Shown piece after piece: positions 34,399 to 43,111 of a DNA stretch of 64,000 nucleotides. The DNA is taken from the NCBI GenBank assembly GCA_904419955.1, contig CAJFTO010000002.1:62001-126000 (forward strand), written 5' to 3'. The stretch is from Candidatus Roslinia caecavium. Lineage in GTDB: Bacteria > Bacillota > Clostridia > Monoglobales > Monoglobaceae. The notes under the pieces were generated by a model. That model saw nothing but the letters and a program-made list of their open reading frames with translations, was not told the origin of the DNA and made no database searches. Each line of letters opens with the position of its first letter. Positions within the stretch are counted from its first letter, which is position 1. The translations under genes were made by a program, and so were the position numbers.

Positions 34399-34950
34399 AT
34401 GAGTAAGAAAATTGTTATTTTAAACGGAAGTCCGAGGAAAAACGGCAACACGTCGGCGCTTGTAAAGGCGTTTACCGAGGGAGCTGAGAGCGCGGGGAAT
34501 ACGGTGACTGAATTTTTCCTCGACAGAATGAACATAAACGGCTGCAAGGGCTGCTTCGGCGGTCACAGCTCCAAGGAATGTCCCTGCGTCCAAAAGGACG
34601 ACATGAGCAAGATCTATCCCGCGGTCAAGGAATGCGAGGTAGTAATCCTCGCGACGCCGCTGTATTACTGGAACATGAGCGGACAGATAAGAACGGCGAT
34701 CGACCGCCTGTTCGCCTTAGAAGAGGGCGACGGGAACCTGCTCAGGGGTAACGGCAGATCCTGCGCGCTTCTGATGGCGGCCGAGGGCAGCGGCTTCGAC
34801 GACGTCCTGCTCTACTACGATCATCTAATGGAACACCTGCGCTGGGAAAACCTCGGGCACGTCCTCGCGGGCGGAAACGGCGACGTCGGCGATATCGACG
34901 GCAAGCCGGAGATACAAGAGGCTTTTGAGCTTGGAAAGTCTATAAAATAG
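34399..34950 (+). CDS. Flavodoxin family NAD(P)H-dependent oxidoreductase
   Basis: A 183-residue paralog of the preceding gene: FMN loop NGSPRKNGNTSALVKAF and flavin region LATPLYYWNMSGQIRTAIDRL. Its cysteines are spaced differently (CKGC, then CPC about eight residues later), so a full iron-sulfur site is less certain. An AGGAGG-like site lies before the ATG, 27 bases after the first gene. It is likely an electron donor or quinone/flavin reductase induced by the same stress. The gene is followed at once by repeat element 1. Confidence 0.85.
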   Translation: MSKKIVILNGSPRKNGNTSALVKAFTEGAESAGNTVTEFFLDRMNINGCKGCFGGHSSKECPCVQKDDMSKIYPAVKECEVVILATPLYYWNMSGQIRTAIDRLFALEEGDGNLLRGNGRSCALLMAAEGSGFDDVLLYYDHLMEHLRWENLGHVLAGGNGDVGDIDGKPEIQEAFELGKSIK

Positions 34951-34968
34951 AAAGGGAATTATTAAACA

Positions 34969-35122
34969 ACGCAGAGATTAGCGATTGGGACCGCGAAATG
35001 TTTCTGTAACCATAAAACGACCTCAAAAACAAATTATTCCATTTCCATCGGTAAAGCCGTCGAACGTTACAAAATCTCATTTCACCCCCTATTCGCTATT
35101 CTCTGATTCCCTAATCTCTACG
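34969..35122. repeat. Heptamer-ended inverted-repeat element, copy 1
   Basis: This 154-bp noncoding element has inverted ends built of degenerate heptamers (left GATTAGC, GATTGGG; right, on the other strand, GATTAGG, GAATCAG, AGAATAG, CGAATAG). It shares the internal TTTCTGTAAC and GAACGTTAC blocks with copies 2 and 3. Its right end lies inside the reading frame of a truncated antitoxin gene, which suggests insertion or a rearrangement. Confidence 0.8.
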
Positions 35123-35256
35123 TTAAGCTCTCCTATAAGAGCCACCCTGAGATCGCTTTCCGTTATCTCCTCAGGCGTAAAAATCTCCGCCCTGAGATCT
35201 CTCCAATTACCGCCGATTGCTGGATTATTTGCAATATCGTCGCGCGTCTTATTCAT
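35089..35256 (-). pseudogene. Truncated XRE-type antitoxin (HigA-like) gene
   Basis: The first 40 codons match the N terminus of clostridial XRE antitoxins (NKTRDDIANNPAIGGNWRD, then IFTPEEITESDLRVALIGEL). The helix-turn-helix that should follow is missing: just after IGEL the frame enters repeat element 1 and reads NVEIRESENSE, then stops. ATG 35256 has GGAGG eight bases before it. An upstream TTGACT with a TATGTA-like -10 may be its promoter. No toxin gene adjoins, and the missing 3' part is not on the other side of the element. Confidence 0.65.
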
Positions 35257-35397
35257 ATATCGCGCCTCCATTCATATAGTACATACTCAAAAATTATTAA
35301 AAAGTCAAGCTCTTTTAAGTTATTAAATATTTTCTTGAGTCGTCAAAACCGTATATTTATTCCCATCCATAAATTTAAAATAAAGCCCCGACCCCTA

Positions 35398-35426
35398 TTG
35401 ACATATAAGCGCTTATAGTGTATAGT
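35398..35426 (+). promoter_or_regulatory. Promoter with internal palindromic operator for the GntR-ABC operon
   Basis: TTGACA (35398-35403), 17 bases, TATAGT (35421-35426). The spacer contains the perfect 14-bp palindrome TATAAGCGCTTATA (35404-35417), a good repressor site for the GntR protein that is the first gene of the operon. Confidence 0.8.
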
Positions 35427-35470
35427 GTGTATATAGAAACATCACACTAAATCGGAAGGAGATAAAATTT

Positions 35471-35848
35471 ATGAAAATACTCATATCCAACACTTCCGAG
35501 ATCCCATTGTATAAGCAGATCAAAGATCAGATAAAGGACGCCATCTTAAGAGAGGAACTGAGCGAGGGTGATCCGCTGCCGTCGATACGCGCCTTTGCAA
35601 ACGACCTAAGCGTCAGCGTACTGACCGTGCGGCGGGTCTACGACGAGCTGGAACGGGAGGGCTTTATCGTAAGTCAAGTCGGGATAGGAACCTTTGTTTC
35701 AGCGAGCAATATCGAACTGCTCAGAGAATCCAAGCGGCGTATCGTAGAACAGAAGATGCAGGATATGATACAGACCGCGAAATCGCTGAAGATCGGCAAG
35801 GACGAGTTAAATGCAATGATGGACATTCTCTACGACGAGATCACATAG
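35471..35848 (+). CDS. GntR-family (YtrA subfamily) repressor
   Basis: A 125-residue short GntR regulator. Winged helix: PLYKQIKDQIKDAILREELSEGDPLPSIRAFANDLSVSVLTVRRVYDELEREGFI, then GIGTFVS; the short helical tail (about residues 85-125) is the YtrA type that lacks a large ligand domain. GGAAGGAG precedes the ATG. It is the first gene of an ABC exporter operon, the usual context for this family, and probably represses its own promoter through the palindrome at 35404-35417. Confidence 0.93.
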   Translation: MKILISNTSEIPLYKQIKDQIKDAILREELSEGDPLPSIRAFANDLSVSVLTVRRVYDELEREGFIVSQVGIGTFVSASNIELLRESKRRIVEQKMQDMIQTAKSLKIGKDELNAMMDILYDEIT

Positions 35849-35861
35849 GGGAGGTATTAAT

Positions 35862-36722
35862 ATGAGCGCTATTTTAGAGGCGTCGGGACTGAGAAAAAGC
35901 TACGGTAACTTTAGGTTAAAAGATATAAGCTTCTCCATACAGGAGGATTGCATAACGGGCTTCATCGGCGTAAACGGCTCGGGAAAGACGACGACCATAC
36001 ACTCCATACTCAATTTGATCCATAGGGACGCCGGGACGATCAAATTCCGCGGCGAGGATATTTCGGTAAACGAGCGAAAGTTTAAGGATCGAATAGGCGT
36101 CGTATTCGACAGCGGCTGTTTTTACGACGAATTATCCCTAAAGGATATGACCGCGCTCATCTCACGGGCGTATTCAAACTGGGACGAGAACGCTTTTGGG
36201 CGGTATATGGAAACGTTCGGTTTAGATCGGGAACAGATCGTCGGAACGCTGTCTAAGGGAATGAAGATGAAATACTCTCTGGCGCTTGCGCTTTCGCACA
36301 ATGCGGAGCTTCTCATCATGGACGAACCGACAAGCGGGCTCGACCCGCTTATGCGGGAGCAATTTATCAATATCCTAAAAGAATATATGCTTCCGGGCGG
36401 CAGAGCGGTCTTCTACTCCACCCACAACACTACCGATTTGGACAAATCGGCCGATATGCTGATAATGATAAACGACGGAGCCATTGTTTTCGAGGAGGAT
36501 AAGGACGCGCTTCTCGAAAGATTCCGGATAGTAAAGGGCGATAAGCGATTCCTTACGCCGGATACGCGGGCTCTTATGCTGCATTATGAAGTAAACGGAT
36601 ACGGCTTTACCGGTATCACGGATAAGCCCGAAAAAATAAGACGATACGGGGCGGATATATTGTTTGAAAAGACCTCGGTAGAGGATATTATGCTCGCGTA
36701 TGCAAAGGAGCGTGAACGCTGA
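35862..36722 (+). CDS. ABC transporter ATP-binding protein (BcrA/YtrB-like)
   Basis: A 286-residue ATPase. Walker A GVNGSGKTTT is near residues 36-45, signature LSKGMKMKYSLALAL (a variant of LSGGQ, common in this family), Walker B LLIMDEPTSGLDP, and the switch His in YSTHNTTDL. It starts 13 bases after the GntR stop with GGGGAGG, and its TGA overlaps the permease start region, so translation is coupled. Such pairs export lipids, peptides or bacitracin-type antibiotics; the substrate is not identifiable. Confidence 0.92.
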   Translation: MSAILEASGLRKSYGNFRLKDISFSIQEDCITGFIGVNGSGKTTTIHSILNLIHRDAGTIKFRGEDISVNERKFKDRIGVVFDSGCFYDELSLKDMTALISRAYSNWDENAFGRYMETFGLDREQIVGTLSKGMKMKYSLALALSHNAELLIMDEPTSGLDPLMREQFINILKEYMLPGGRAVFYSTHNTTDLDKSADMLIMINDGAIVFEEDKDALLERFRIVKGDKRFLTPDTRALMLHYEVNGYGFTGITDKPEKIRRYGADILFEKTSVEDIMLAYAKERER

Positions 36723-37363
36723 TGCTGTTTACCTTGATAAAAAAAGATATAATCATTGCTAAAAGCTACTCCCTCTGCGTGGTAGCCGTGGCCGTAGGAC
36801 TGCCTCTGCTTTTTGCGTGGCGGCAGCCGGATATGGGCGGATTGTACGCGCTTTTATCGGCGGTCTTGATCTCGTCGGTCGCGTTTAATCTGGCCGTTTC
36901 CGAAAAGGAAAACCAGTATCCGCGCGCGACTGCTCTGCTCGCGTCCACGCCTTATATGCGAACGAAAATAGTCGGCGCGAAGTATTCGCTCTATATCCTA
37001 ATCTACCTGATATGCTGCGCCTCGTTTTTTATTGAATCGCAGTTTATTCCGGCTATCTCGGTCGATAGCTTTCCCATGGCCGCCGCGGTCGTATTTCTCG
37101 TTCAGGCCGTCGGCATGGGGATCTTACTGCCGATACAATATAAATTCGGTTACGACAAGACGAAGCTCTTAGGCTTTCTGCTGTTTTTGGCGCCGATCAT
37201 AATAACCGCGGCGGAGCAAACGACTCTTCCGGCGGATATAGCGAACCGATTCGATTGGTTCCCCGCCGCCGCGGCGCCCGCGGCGTATATTATAGGTATA
37301 GCCGTATGGGCTTTGTCGCTCGGTATCTCTAAGAAGATATTTGAGAAAAAGGATCTGCTTTAG
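36722..37363 (+). CDS. ABC-2 type permease
   Basis: A 213-residue membrane protein with six predicted helices, including SYSLCVVAVAVGLPLLFAW, a conserved ARKY-like ATARLLASTP region (here YPRATALLASTPYMRTKIVGAKYSLYILIY), and a basic C terminus KKIFEKKDLL. This is the ABC-2 (BcrB/YtrC) pattern. It overlaps the ATPase gene by one base and completes the operon. The product probably forms a homodimer with two ATPase subunits. Confidence 0.85.
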   Translation: MLFTLIKKDIIIAKSYSLCVVAVAVGLPLLFAWRQPDMGGLYALLSAVLISSVAFNLAVSEKENQYPRATALLASTPYMRTKIVGAKYSLYILIYLICCASFFIESQFIPAISVDSFPMAAAVVFLVQAVGMGILLPIQYKFGYDKTKLLGFLLFLAPIIITAAEQTTLPADIANRFDWFPAAAAPAAYIIGIAVWALSLGISKKIFEKKDLL

Positions 37364-37415
37364 TTTTACGAGACGCAGGCGGTTCAAAACGCGGCTCAAA
37401 ATGCCAAAAAATCTC

Positions 37416-37744
37416 TTGTAATTGCCGCGAATATATTGTATAATAAAGTATTAATAATAAAACCGCTCAAAAATACCGAACAAACGTATTTTTAAGCGGC
37501 GCTGGATATTTCGGTCTCCGCCGTGGCGGACGGCGGCGGTCTCATCGCGGGCGGTCTCGGCTTTTCGGTCTGCTCGCGCGGCTTCGGATCGGTTTTTCGC
37601 CCGTTAAACGGCGGACGGATACGGGGTAGCTAAGCGGAAATATTCGGCGGCCGGTTTCGATCGATTATTAAAGATTATTAAACTTTAAATACACAGTGTC
37701 TTGGCGCGTAAGTCATGCGCTCAAGACGGGAAAGGCAGGAAGAA
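37416..37744 (+). promoter_or_regulatory. glyS promoter and 290-base structured leader
   Basis: TTGTAA (37416-37421), 17 bases, TATAAT (37439-37444). The leader opens with a 13-pair hairpin (37463-37499, CCGCT-AAAAATAC with GTATTTTT-AGCGG, one mismatch), passes a very GC-rich middle, and ends with a stem (GTCTTGGCGC with GCGC-T-CAAGAC, 37698-37727) just before the Shine-Dalgarno site. No T-box consensus is evident. Confidence 0.6.
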
Positions 37745-39127
37745 ATGTTAAACACTGATAAGACGATGGAAAAAATAGTGGCGTTATGCAAGGGCAGGGG
37801 CTTCGTATACCCCGGCTCGGAGATATACGGCGGACTCGCCAACACCTGGGACTACGGCCCTCTCGGCGTCGAGCTCAAGAACAACGTTAAAAAGGCGTGG
37901 TGGAAAAAATTCATCCAGGAGAGCCCGTACAACGTAGGACTCGACGCGGCGATCCTGATGAACCCCAAAACGTGGGTGGCGTCCGGGCACGTGGGCGGCT
38001 TTTCGGATCCGCTTATGGACTGTAAGGAGTGTAAGACCAGATTCAGAGCCGATAAGCTCATAGAGGACGCGACGGGCGTTACCGCCGACGGCTGGTCGGA
38101 TCAGAAAATGCTCGACTATATAAAAGAGAACAATATAGCTTGTCCCAACTGCGGCAAGCATAATTTCACCGATATAAGAAAGTTCAACCTGATGTTTAAG
38201 ACCTTCCAGGGCGTTACCGAGGATTCTTCGAGCGAGATATACCTCAGACCGGAGACGGCTCAGGGTATATTCGTAAACTTTAAGAACGTTCAGAGAACGT
38301 CCAGAAAGAAGATCCCCTTCGGCATAGGCCAGATAGGCAAATCATTCAGAAACGAGATCACGCCCGGCAACTTCACGTTCAGAACCCGCGAGTTCGAACA
38401 GATGGAGCTTGAATTCTTCTGTAAGCCCGGAACCGACCTCGAGTGGTTCAAATACTGGAAAGACTACTGCAAGAACTTCCTCCTCTCCCTCGGTCTGCGC
38501 GAGGAGAACCTCAAACTGCGCGACCACGAGCAGGAGGAGCTTTCACACTACTCGAACGCTACGACCGACATAGAGTTCCTCTTCCCGTTCGGCTGGGGCG
38601 AACTCTGGGGCATAGCCGACAGAACGGACTTCGACCTCGCCCAGCACAGCGAATACAGCGGCGAGAAGTTTGAATACACCGAACCCGACACGGGCGATAA
38701 ATACATCCCGTACTGCATAGAGCCGTCGCTCGGCGCGGACAGGGTCACCCTCGCGTTCATGGTGGACGCGTACGACGAGGAAGTCGTCGACGAGGAGAAA
38801 AACGACGTTAGAACCGTTATGCATTTCCACCCCGCGCTGGCTCCGATCAAGGCGGCGGTGCTCCCGCTTTCCAAGAAACTTTCCGACAAGGCGGGCGAGG
38901 TCTATTCCATGCTCGCGAGCGAGTTTATGTGCGAATACGACGAATCCGGTTCGATAGGCAAGAGATACCGCAGGCAGGACGAGATAGGCACGCCGTTCTG
39001 TATAACATACGACTTCGATTCCTTAGAGGACGGCGCGGTCACCGTGCGTCACCGCGACAGCATGGAACAGGAGCGCGTCAAGATAGACGAGCTTGTGGAT
39101 TATATAAGAGAGCGGATCAAATTCTGA
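37745..39127 (+). CDS. glyS: Glycyl-tRNA synthetase, alpha2 type
   Basis: This class II synthetase charges tRNA-Gly; it is the single-chain homodimeric form. Motif regions: [21 protein letters not shown] at the N terminus, a zinc-like insert with CKEC and CPNC (about 100-145), motif 2 (RPETAQGIF and [14 protein letters not shown]), motif 3 ([10 protein letters not shown]), and a C-terminal anticodon-binding domain. ATG 37745 has AGGAAG five bases before it; ten codons upstream remain open but have no ribosome-binding site. Length of 460 is typical. Confidence 0.97.
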   Translation: MLNTDKTMEKIVALCKGRGFVYPGSEIYGGLANTWDYGPLGVELKNNVKKAWWKKFIQESPYNVGLDAAILMNPKTWVASGHVGGFSDPLMDCKECKTRFRADKLIEDATGVTADGWSDQKMLDYIKENNIACPNCGKHNFTDIRKFNLMFKTFQGVTEDSSSEIYLRPETAQGIFVNFKNVQRTSRKKIPFGIGQIGKSFRNEITPGNFTFRTREFEQMELEFFCKPGTDLEWFKYWKDYCKNFLLSLGLREENLKLRDHEQEELSHYSNATTDIEFLFPFGWGELWGIADRTDFDLAQHSEYSGEKFEYTEPDTGDKYIPYCIEPSLGADRVTLAFMVDAYDEEVVDEEKNDVRTVMHFHPALAPIKAAVLPLSKKLSDKAGEVYSMLASEFMCEYDESGSIGKRYRRQDEIGTPFCITYDFDSLEDGAVTVRHRDSMEQERVKIDELVDYIRERIKF

Positions 39128-39314
39128 TTTAGTATCGGACGGTAAATACGTACGATCGATATATTTTCGGCGCGGAAACCAACGATAACGGGTCTCGCGC
39201 CGATCGACAGCCGGGCGGGAATAAATGTTTCCGGCGGCGCGGCGGGCTGTGCCGGACTTTGCGACGGATACCGTTACTTTTATTTTAGACGAATACTTAA
39301 GGAGGCGGGCGCAG

Positions 39315-40703
39315 ATGCTTAAAAAGACGCTTTTGGATCAAATGATAAAATTTACGAAGAAAGACAAGGTCCGTATGCATATGCCGGGTCACAACGGCGG
39401 CGCCGGCCTTTCGAGTAAATTCAAGAAATACGCGTTCAGCGTAGACGTCACCGAATTCGACGAGACGGATAACCTTCAGGAGCCGCAGTCGATCCTGCTA
39501 AACTCCGAAAAATGGCTCGCCGACGTGTTCGGGGCAAGGCGCAGTTATATGCTGACTAACGGCTCGACGATCGGTCTCATAGCCGCGATACTCGGCGCGG
39601 CCAAACCGGGGGATAAACTGATAGTAGACAGAAACTGCCACAAGGCCGTCGTCTCGGCCATGGTTCTGGGCGGGATCGTTCCCGTCTTCGTCGAGCCGGA
39701 ATTCAACAACGACTTCGGGATATACACGCAGATAACGCCGCTCAGCATAATGGACGCGGCGCGCGAGAACCCGGACGCCGCGGGGGCCGTTATCACTTCC
39801 CCGACGTACTACGGCGTCTGCTCGGATATAGAAAAGCTCGCCTACCAGCTCCATATGGTGAAAAAGTTCCTGATAGTGGACGAGGCGCACGGAGCGCATT
39901 TCGCGTTCAGCTCCGAACTTCCCAAGACCGCGCTCGAGCAGGGCGCCGACGTCGCGGTACAGAGCGCGCATAAAACCCTGCCCGCGCTGGGACAGACCGC
40001 GCTTCTTCATATAGGCGATACCGAATATATAGATCACGTAGGGATAGAACGCAGTCTCAGACTATTGCAGACGACAAGCCCGTCTTACATGCTCATGACC
40101 AGCATAGACGACGCCGTGGAGTCCATGCTCGGCGGTATGGGCAAGCGGCTCGATATGAACATAGCCCAAGTGATCGAACTTAAGACCCGGATAGGCGTAA
40201 AGGACAAGATAAGCTGCTTAAACGGCGGATATCTAAAGCTCCCGCAGGATACTCTAAGACTTGTAGTCAATTTTGAAAAGCTCGGGATAACCGGCTACGG
40301 AGCGGCGGAACTTTTAAAGAGCGAGCACGGGATATATCCCGAAATGGCCGACCCCAAAAACGTAGTGTTTTATATAACGGCGAGTACGACGTCTAAGGAG
40401 ATCTCTATCCTCTCGGCCGCGCTCGACGCGATAAGCGACGCCGAATACGAGAGGGAATACGCCGAAAAGAGCCGCAGACTGCCAAAGATAGAAATGGGTT
40501 ATACTATGAAGGAGGCGTATAATTCCAAATACGCGTATCTGGATATTTCACACGCGGAGGGTAGGATCTGCGCCGACATAATATCCCATTGTCCGCCCGG
40601 AGCCGTAATAGCGGCGCCCGGACAGATTATTACCAAGGAAGTTATAAGCTATATAAAAGATTTTACCGATATAACGAGTATCAAAGTCGTCGATAACAGA
40701 TAG
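39315..40703 (+). CDS. Orn/Lys/Arg decarboxylase family protein (SpeA/YaaO type)
   Basis: A fold-type I PLP enzyme of about 462 residues, probably arginine or lysine decarboxylase. The N-terminal HMPGHNGGAGL motif, TNGSTIGLIAAILGA, the DEAHGAH metal/PLP region and the Schiff-base lysine in VQSAHKTLPALGQTALLH are all present; the C-terminal domain contains GYTMKEAYNSK. ATG 39315 is chosen because AAGGAGG lies nine bases upstream; 30 codons before it are open but look noncoding. The order decarboxylase-holB-ricT matches yaaO...holB-yaaT in Bacillus (tmk is absent). If it makes agmatine, SpeB in this window would use it. Confidence 0.9.
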   Translation: MLKKTLLDQMIKFTKKDKVRMHMPGHNGGAGLSSKFKKYAFSVDVTEFDETDNLQEPQSILLNSEKWLADVFGARRSYMLTNGSTIGLIAAILGAAKPGDKLIVDRNCHKAVVSAMVLGGIVPVFVEPEFNNDFGIYTQITPLSIMDAARENPDAAGAVITSPTYYGVCSDIEKLAYQLHMVKKFLIVDEAHGAHFAFSSELPKTALEQGADVAVQSAHKTLPALGQTALLHIGDTEYIDHVGIERSLRLLQTTSPSYMLMTSIDDAVESMLGGMGKRLDMNIAQVIELKTRIGVKDKISCLNGGYLKLPQDTLRLVVNFEKLGITGYGAAELLKSEHGIYPEMADPKNVVFYITASTTSKEISILSAALDAISDAEYEREYAEKSRRLPKIEMGYTMKEAYNSKYAYLDISHAEGRICADIISHCPPGAVIAAPGQIITKEVISYIKDFTDITSIKVVDNR

Positions 40704-40769
40704 TGAAAAGCTTATCGGCGAACGCGGCGGAGCGGATACCGGATTATTATTTGAGCATACCGAAACGAG

Positions 40770-41768
40770 GTGAGGACTTTGGCAATCGCTCCAGCGGCTA
40801 AGGCCGCGTTTTTCGACGGGGTCTGCGGACACGAACATATAAAGAAACAACTTATCGCGGCGCTCGAATCGCGGCGCGCCGGGCACGCCTATATTTTCGA
40901 GGGCAGAAAGGGCGTAGGCCGCTATACTACGGCGGCGGCGTTCGCAAAAGCGCTGACCGGAGCCGAGTCGGTCGATCATCCCGATATAATAACCGTCAAA
41001 AACAGCTTCTTCGACGATACCAAGAGCGACGACGGCGCCCTGCTGATCGACACGATAAGAGCGATGAAAAAGGACGCGTATATCAAGCCGTACTCGCTCG
41101 GCAAAAAGGTGTATATAGTCCCCGCGGCCGACACGATGAATATCCCGGCTCAAAACAGTTTGCTGAAACTGCTCGAGGAGCCGCCGGAATACTGCACGAT
41201 AATCCTGATAGCGGACAACGCGAGCGCGTTCTTGCCGACGATCGTCTCAAGGGCGGCAGTCTTAAGGTTCACGCCGCTCAGCGAGAAGGTCGTCGAGGAG
41301 TATCTGACCTCAAAAGCCGGGATAGAGCCCTATAAGGCTCGGCTTTACTCGGTCATGAGCGGCGGCAGTATAGGACTTGCGCTCGAACTGCCCGGCGATT
41401 CCCAGAAGTCTCAGCTTCGGGACGAGGTCTTAGATCGATTCAAGGACTTGACCGAGGGCGGCAAGTCGAATATATACGAGCTTGCGAAGCTGTTTAGAAA
41501 AAATAAGGACGACTCGGGCTTTATGCTCTGGGCGCTGAGAAGCGTATTGGAAGATATAATAAAGATCGATTCGGGAGCCAAGCTCGATATATTAAACGCG
41601 GATAAACGCGGGATAATAGAAGACGTATCGAAGAAGGTAGACCTCAAAACGGCGGCGGCGCTCCTTAAGACGGCTTTAAAATACGAAGCGTATTTTAAGA
41701 CGAACGCCAATTATCAATATTTAACGTTATGCATGGTTCAGGAATTTTGGGAGGAAATACATGGTTGA
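40770..41768 (+). CDS. holB: DNA polymerase III subunit delta'
   Basis: A clamp-loader subunit of 332 residues. N terminus VCGHEHIKKQLIAALESRRAGHAYIFEG; the P-loop reads EGRKGVGRYTT with the Walker lysine replaced by Arg, as expected because delta' does not hydrolyse ATP. KKVYIVPAADTMNIPAQNSLLKLLEEPP is the hallmark region. I give the GTG start at 40770; TTG four codons on is an alternative because GGTGAGG overlaps the GTG. Its stop overlaps the ricT start by eight bases. Confidence 0.93.
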   Translation: MRTLAIAPAAKAAFFDGVCGHEHIKKQLIAALESRRAGHAYIFEGRKGVGRYTTAAAFAKALTGAESVDHPDIITVKNSFFDDTKSDDGALLIDTIRAMKKDAYIKPYSLGKKVYIVPAADTMNIPAQNSLLKLLEEPPEYCTIILIADNASAFLPTIVSRAAVLRFTPLSEKVVEEYLTSKAGIEPYKARLYSVMSGGSIGLALELPGDSQKSQLRDEVLDRFKDLTEGGKSNIYELAKLFRKNKDDSGFMLWALRSVLEDIIKIDSGAKLDILNADKRGIIEDVSKKVDLKTAAALLKTALKYEAYFKTNANYQYLTLCMVQEFWEEIHG

Positions 41769-42933
41769 GATTATAGGAATAAGATTCAGCGCCTTAGGAA
41801 AGATATATTACTTCGATCCCAAAGGCTTTAAGCTCAAAACGGGAGACATGGTTTTGGTCGAGACCGCGAGAGGTCTGGAGACCGGCAAAGTAGTTCTGCC
41901 CAACAGATTAGTCGAGGACGGCGAGATCGTCAGCCCTCTCAAAAGCATACTCAGAGTGGCCGGCGACAGGGATTTTAAACGTATGTCCGAGAATAAAGTC
42001 AAGGAAGAAGAGGCGTTTAAGATAGCCAACGAGCAGATCGCCAAGCATAAGCTCGATATGAAGCTGATCGACGTCGAATACACGTTCGACGGGAGCAAGA
42101 TACTGTTCTATTTCACCGCCGACGGCAGGGTTGATTTCAGAGAACTCGTCAAGTCGCTCGCGTCGCTGTTTAAGACCAGGATCGAGCTCAGACAGATAGG
42201 CGTAAGAGACGAGGCGAGAAAACTCGGCGGCATAGGGATATGCGGCCGCGGTCTGTGCTGCAACACGTTTTTGGACGAGTTCAGACCCGTGTCGATAAAG
42301 ATGGCTAAAGAACAAGGGCTGTCGCTCAACCCGACCAAGATCTCGGGCGTGTGCGGCAGATTGATGTGCTGTCTCCAGTACGAGCAGAGCGCCTACGACG
42401 ACGCGCTTAAGAATCTGCCCTCCAAAGGAGCGCAGGTCAAGACCCCGGACGGTATCGGGACTGTTTCCGACGTAATGACGCTAAAACAGCAGATACGCGT
42501 CAAGTTCGGCGATGGCGACGAGGTCAAATTCGCCGATTATTCCGAGGGCGAATACGAAGTCGTCGGAAAATCGAAAAACCGCGCGGCGGGCGCCTCGAAC
42601 TCCGCAAAGCCGGAACCCGAGACCAAACAGGATCTTAAAGACTCGGCAGACGACGCAAAGCGGCGCCAAGACGGCGAAACGCACAATACTGAAGACAAAG
42701 CTCCGGACGCCGCGGATAACCCCTACGCACCCAAGAAGCAAGTCGAAGACGTAGTGGAGACGAAGAGCATAACCGTAGACGACGACGGCGAGGTAATAGA
42801 AAGCGAAGTCGGACATAACAAAAACAAGAAAAGCGGTAAAAGATACGGAAATAAAGGCGGCTACAAAAACCGCAGGAGACGGAATAAAGGTAAAGAAAAC
42901 AACAACGCAGATGTTGGCGAACATAATGATTAG
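41761..42933 (+). CDS. ricT: PSP1-domain protein RicT (YaaT)
   Basis: RicT is part of the Y (RicAFT) complex that helps RNase Y process mRNA in Bacillus. The PSP1 region spans about 50-150, and the iron-sulfur cysteine set is visible in GICGRGLCCNTFL and GVCGRLMCCLQYE. Residues beyond about 265 are a long Lys/Asp/Glu/Asn-rich tail (DDDGEVIESEVGHNKNKKSGKRYGNKGG). The last codons and TAG stop lie at the left boundary of repeat element 2, so the true ancestral C terminus may have been different. Confidence 0.93.
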   Translation: MVEIIGIRFSALGKIYYFDPKGFKLKTGDMVLVETARGLETGKVVLPNRLVEDGEIVSPLKSILRVAGDRDFKRMSENKVKEEEAFKIANEQIAKHKLDMKLIDVEYTFDGSKILFYFTADGRVDFRELVKSLASLFKTRIELRQIGVRDEARKLGGIGICGRGLCCNTFLDEFRPVSIKMAKEQGLSLNPTKISGVCGRLMCCLQYEQSAYDDALKNLPSKGAQVKTPDGIGTVSDVMTLKQQIRVKFGDGDEVKFADYSEGEYEVVGKSKNRAAGASNSAKPEPETKQDLKDSADDAKRRQDGETHNTEDKAPDAADNPYAPKKQVEDVVETKSITVDDDGEVIESEVGHNKNKKSGKRYGNKGGYKNRRRRNKGKENNNADVGEHND

Positions 42934-43111
42934 CGAATAGCGAATAGGCGCCTAACACGCTTCTGTAACGCTTAAACGGCTTCTAAAGCCGCATAGGAAA
43001 ACAAAGCATTCCATTTTCCGCTTGCTGTTGCGTCAGGCGTTACAGCGGCAAATTTCACACCCTATTCGCCGTTCGCTAATCTCTAATCGCTGCGTTCCCT
43101 AATCCCTATGT
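42921..43111. repeat. Heptamer-ended inverted-repeat element, copy 2
   Basis: A 191-bp element. Left end GATTAGC-GAATAGC-GAATAGG (42928-42948); the right end, read on the other strand, gives GATTAGA-GATTAGC-GAACGGC-GAATAGG and then an outer AACATAGGGATTAGGG. It shares TTCTGTAACG and GGCGTTACAGCGG with copy 3. The ricT stop codon lies in its left end. Confidence 0.85.
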
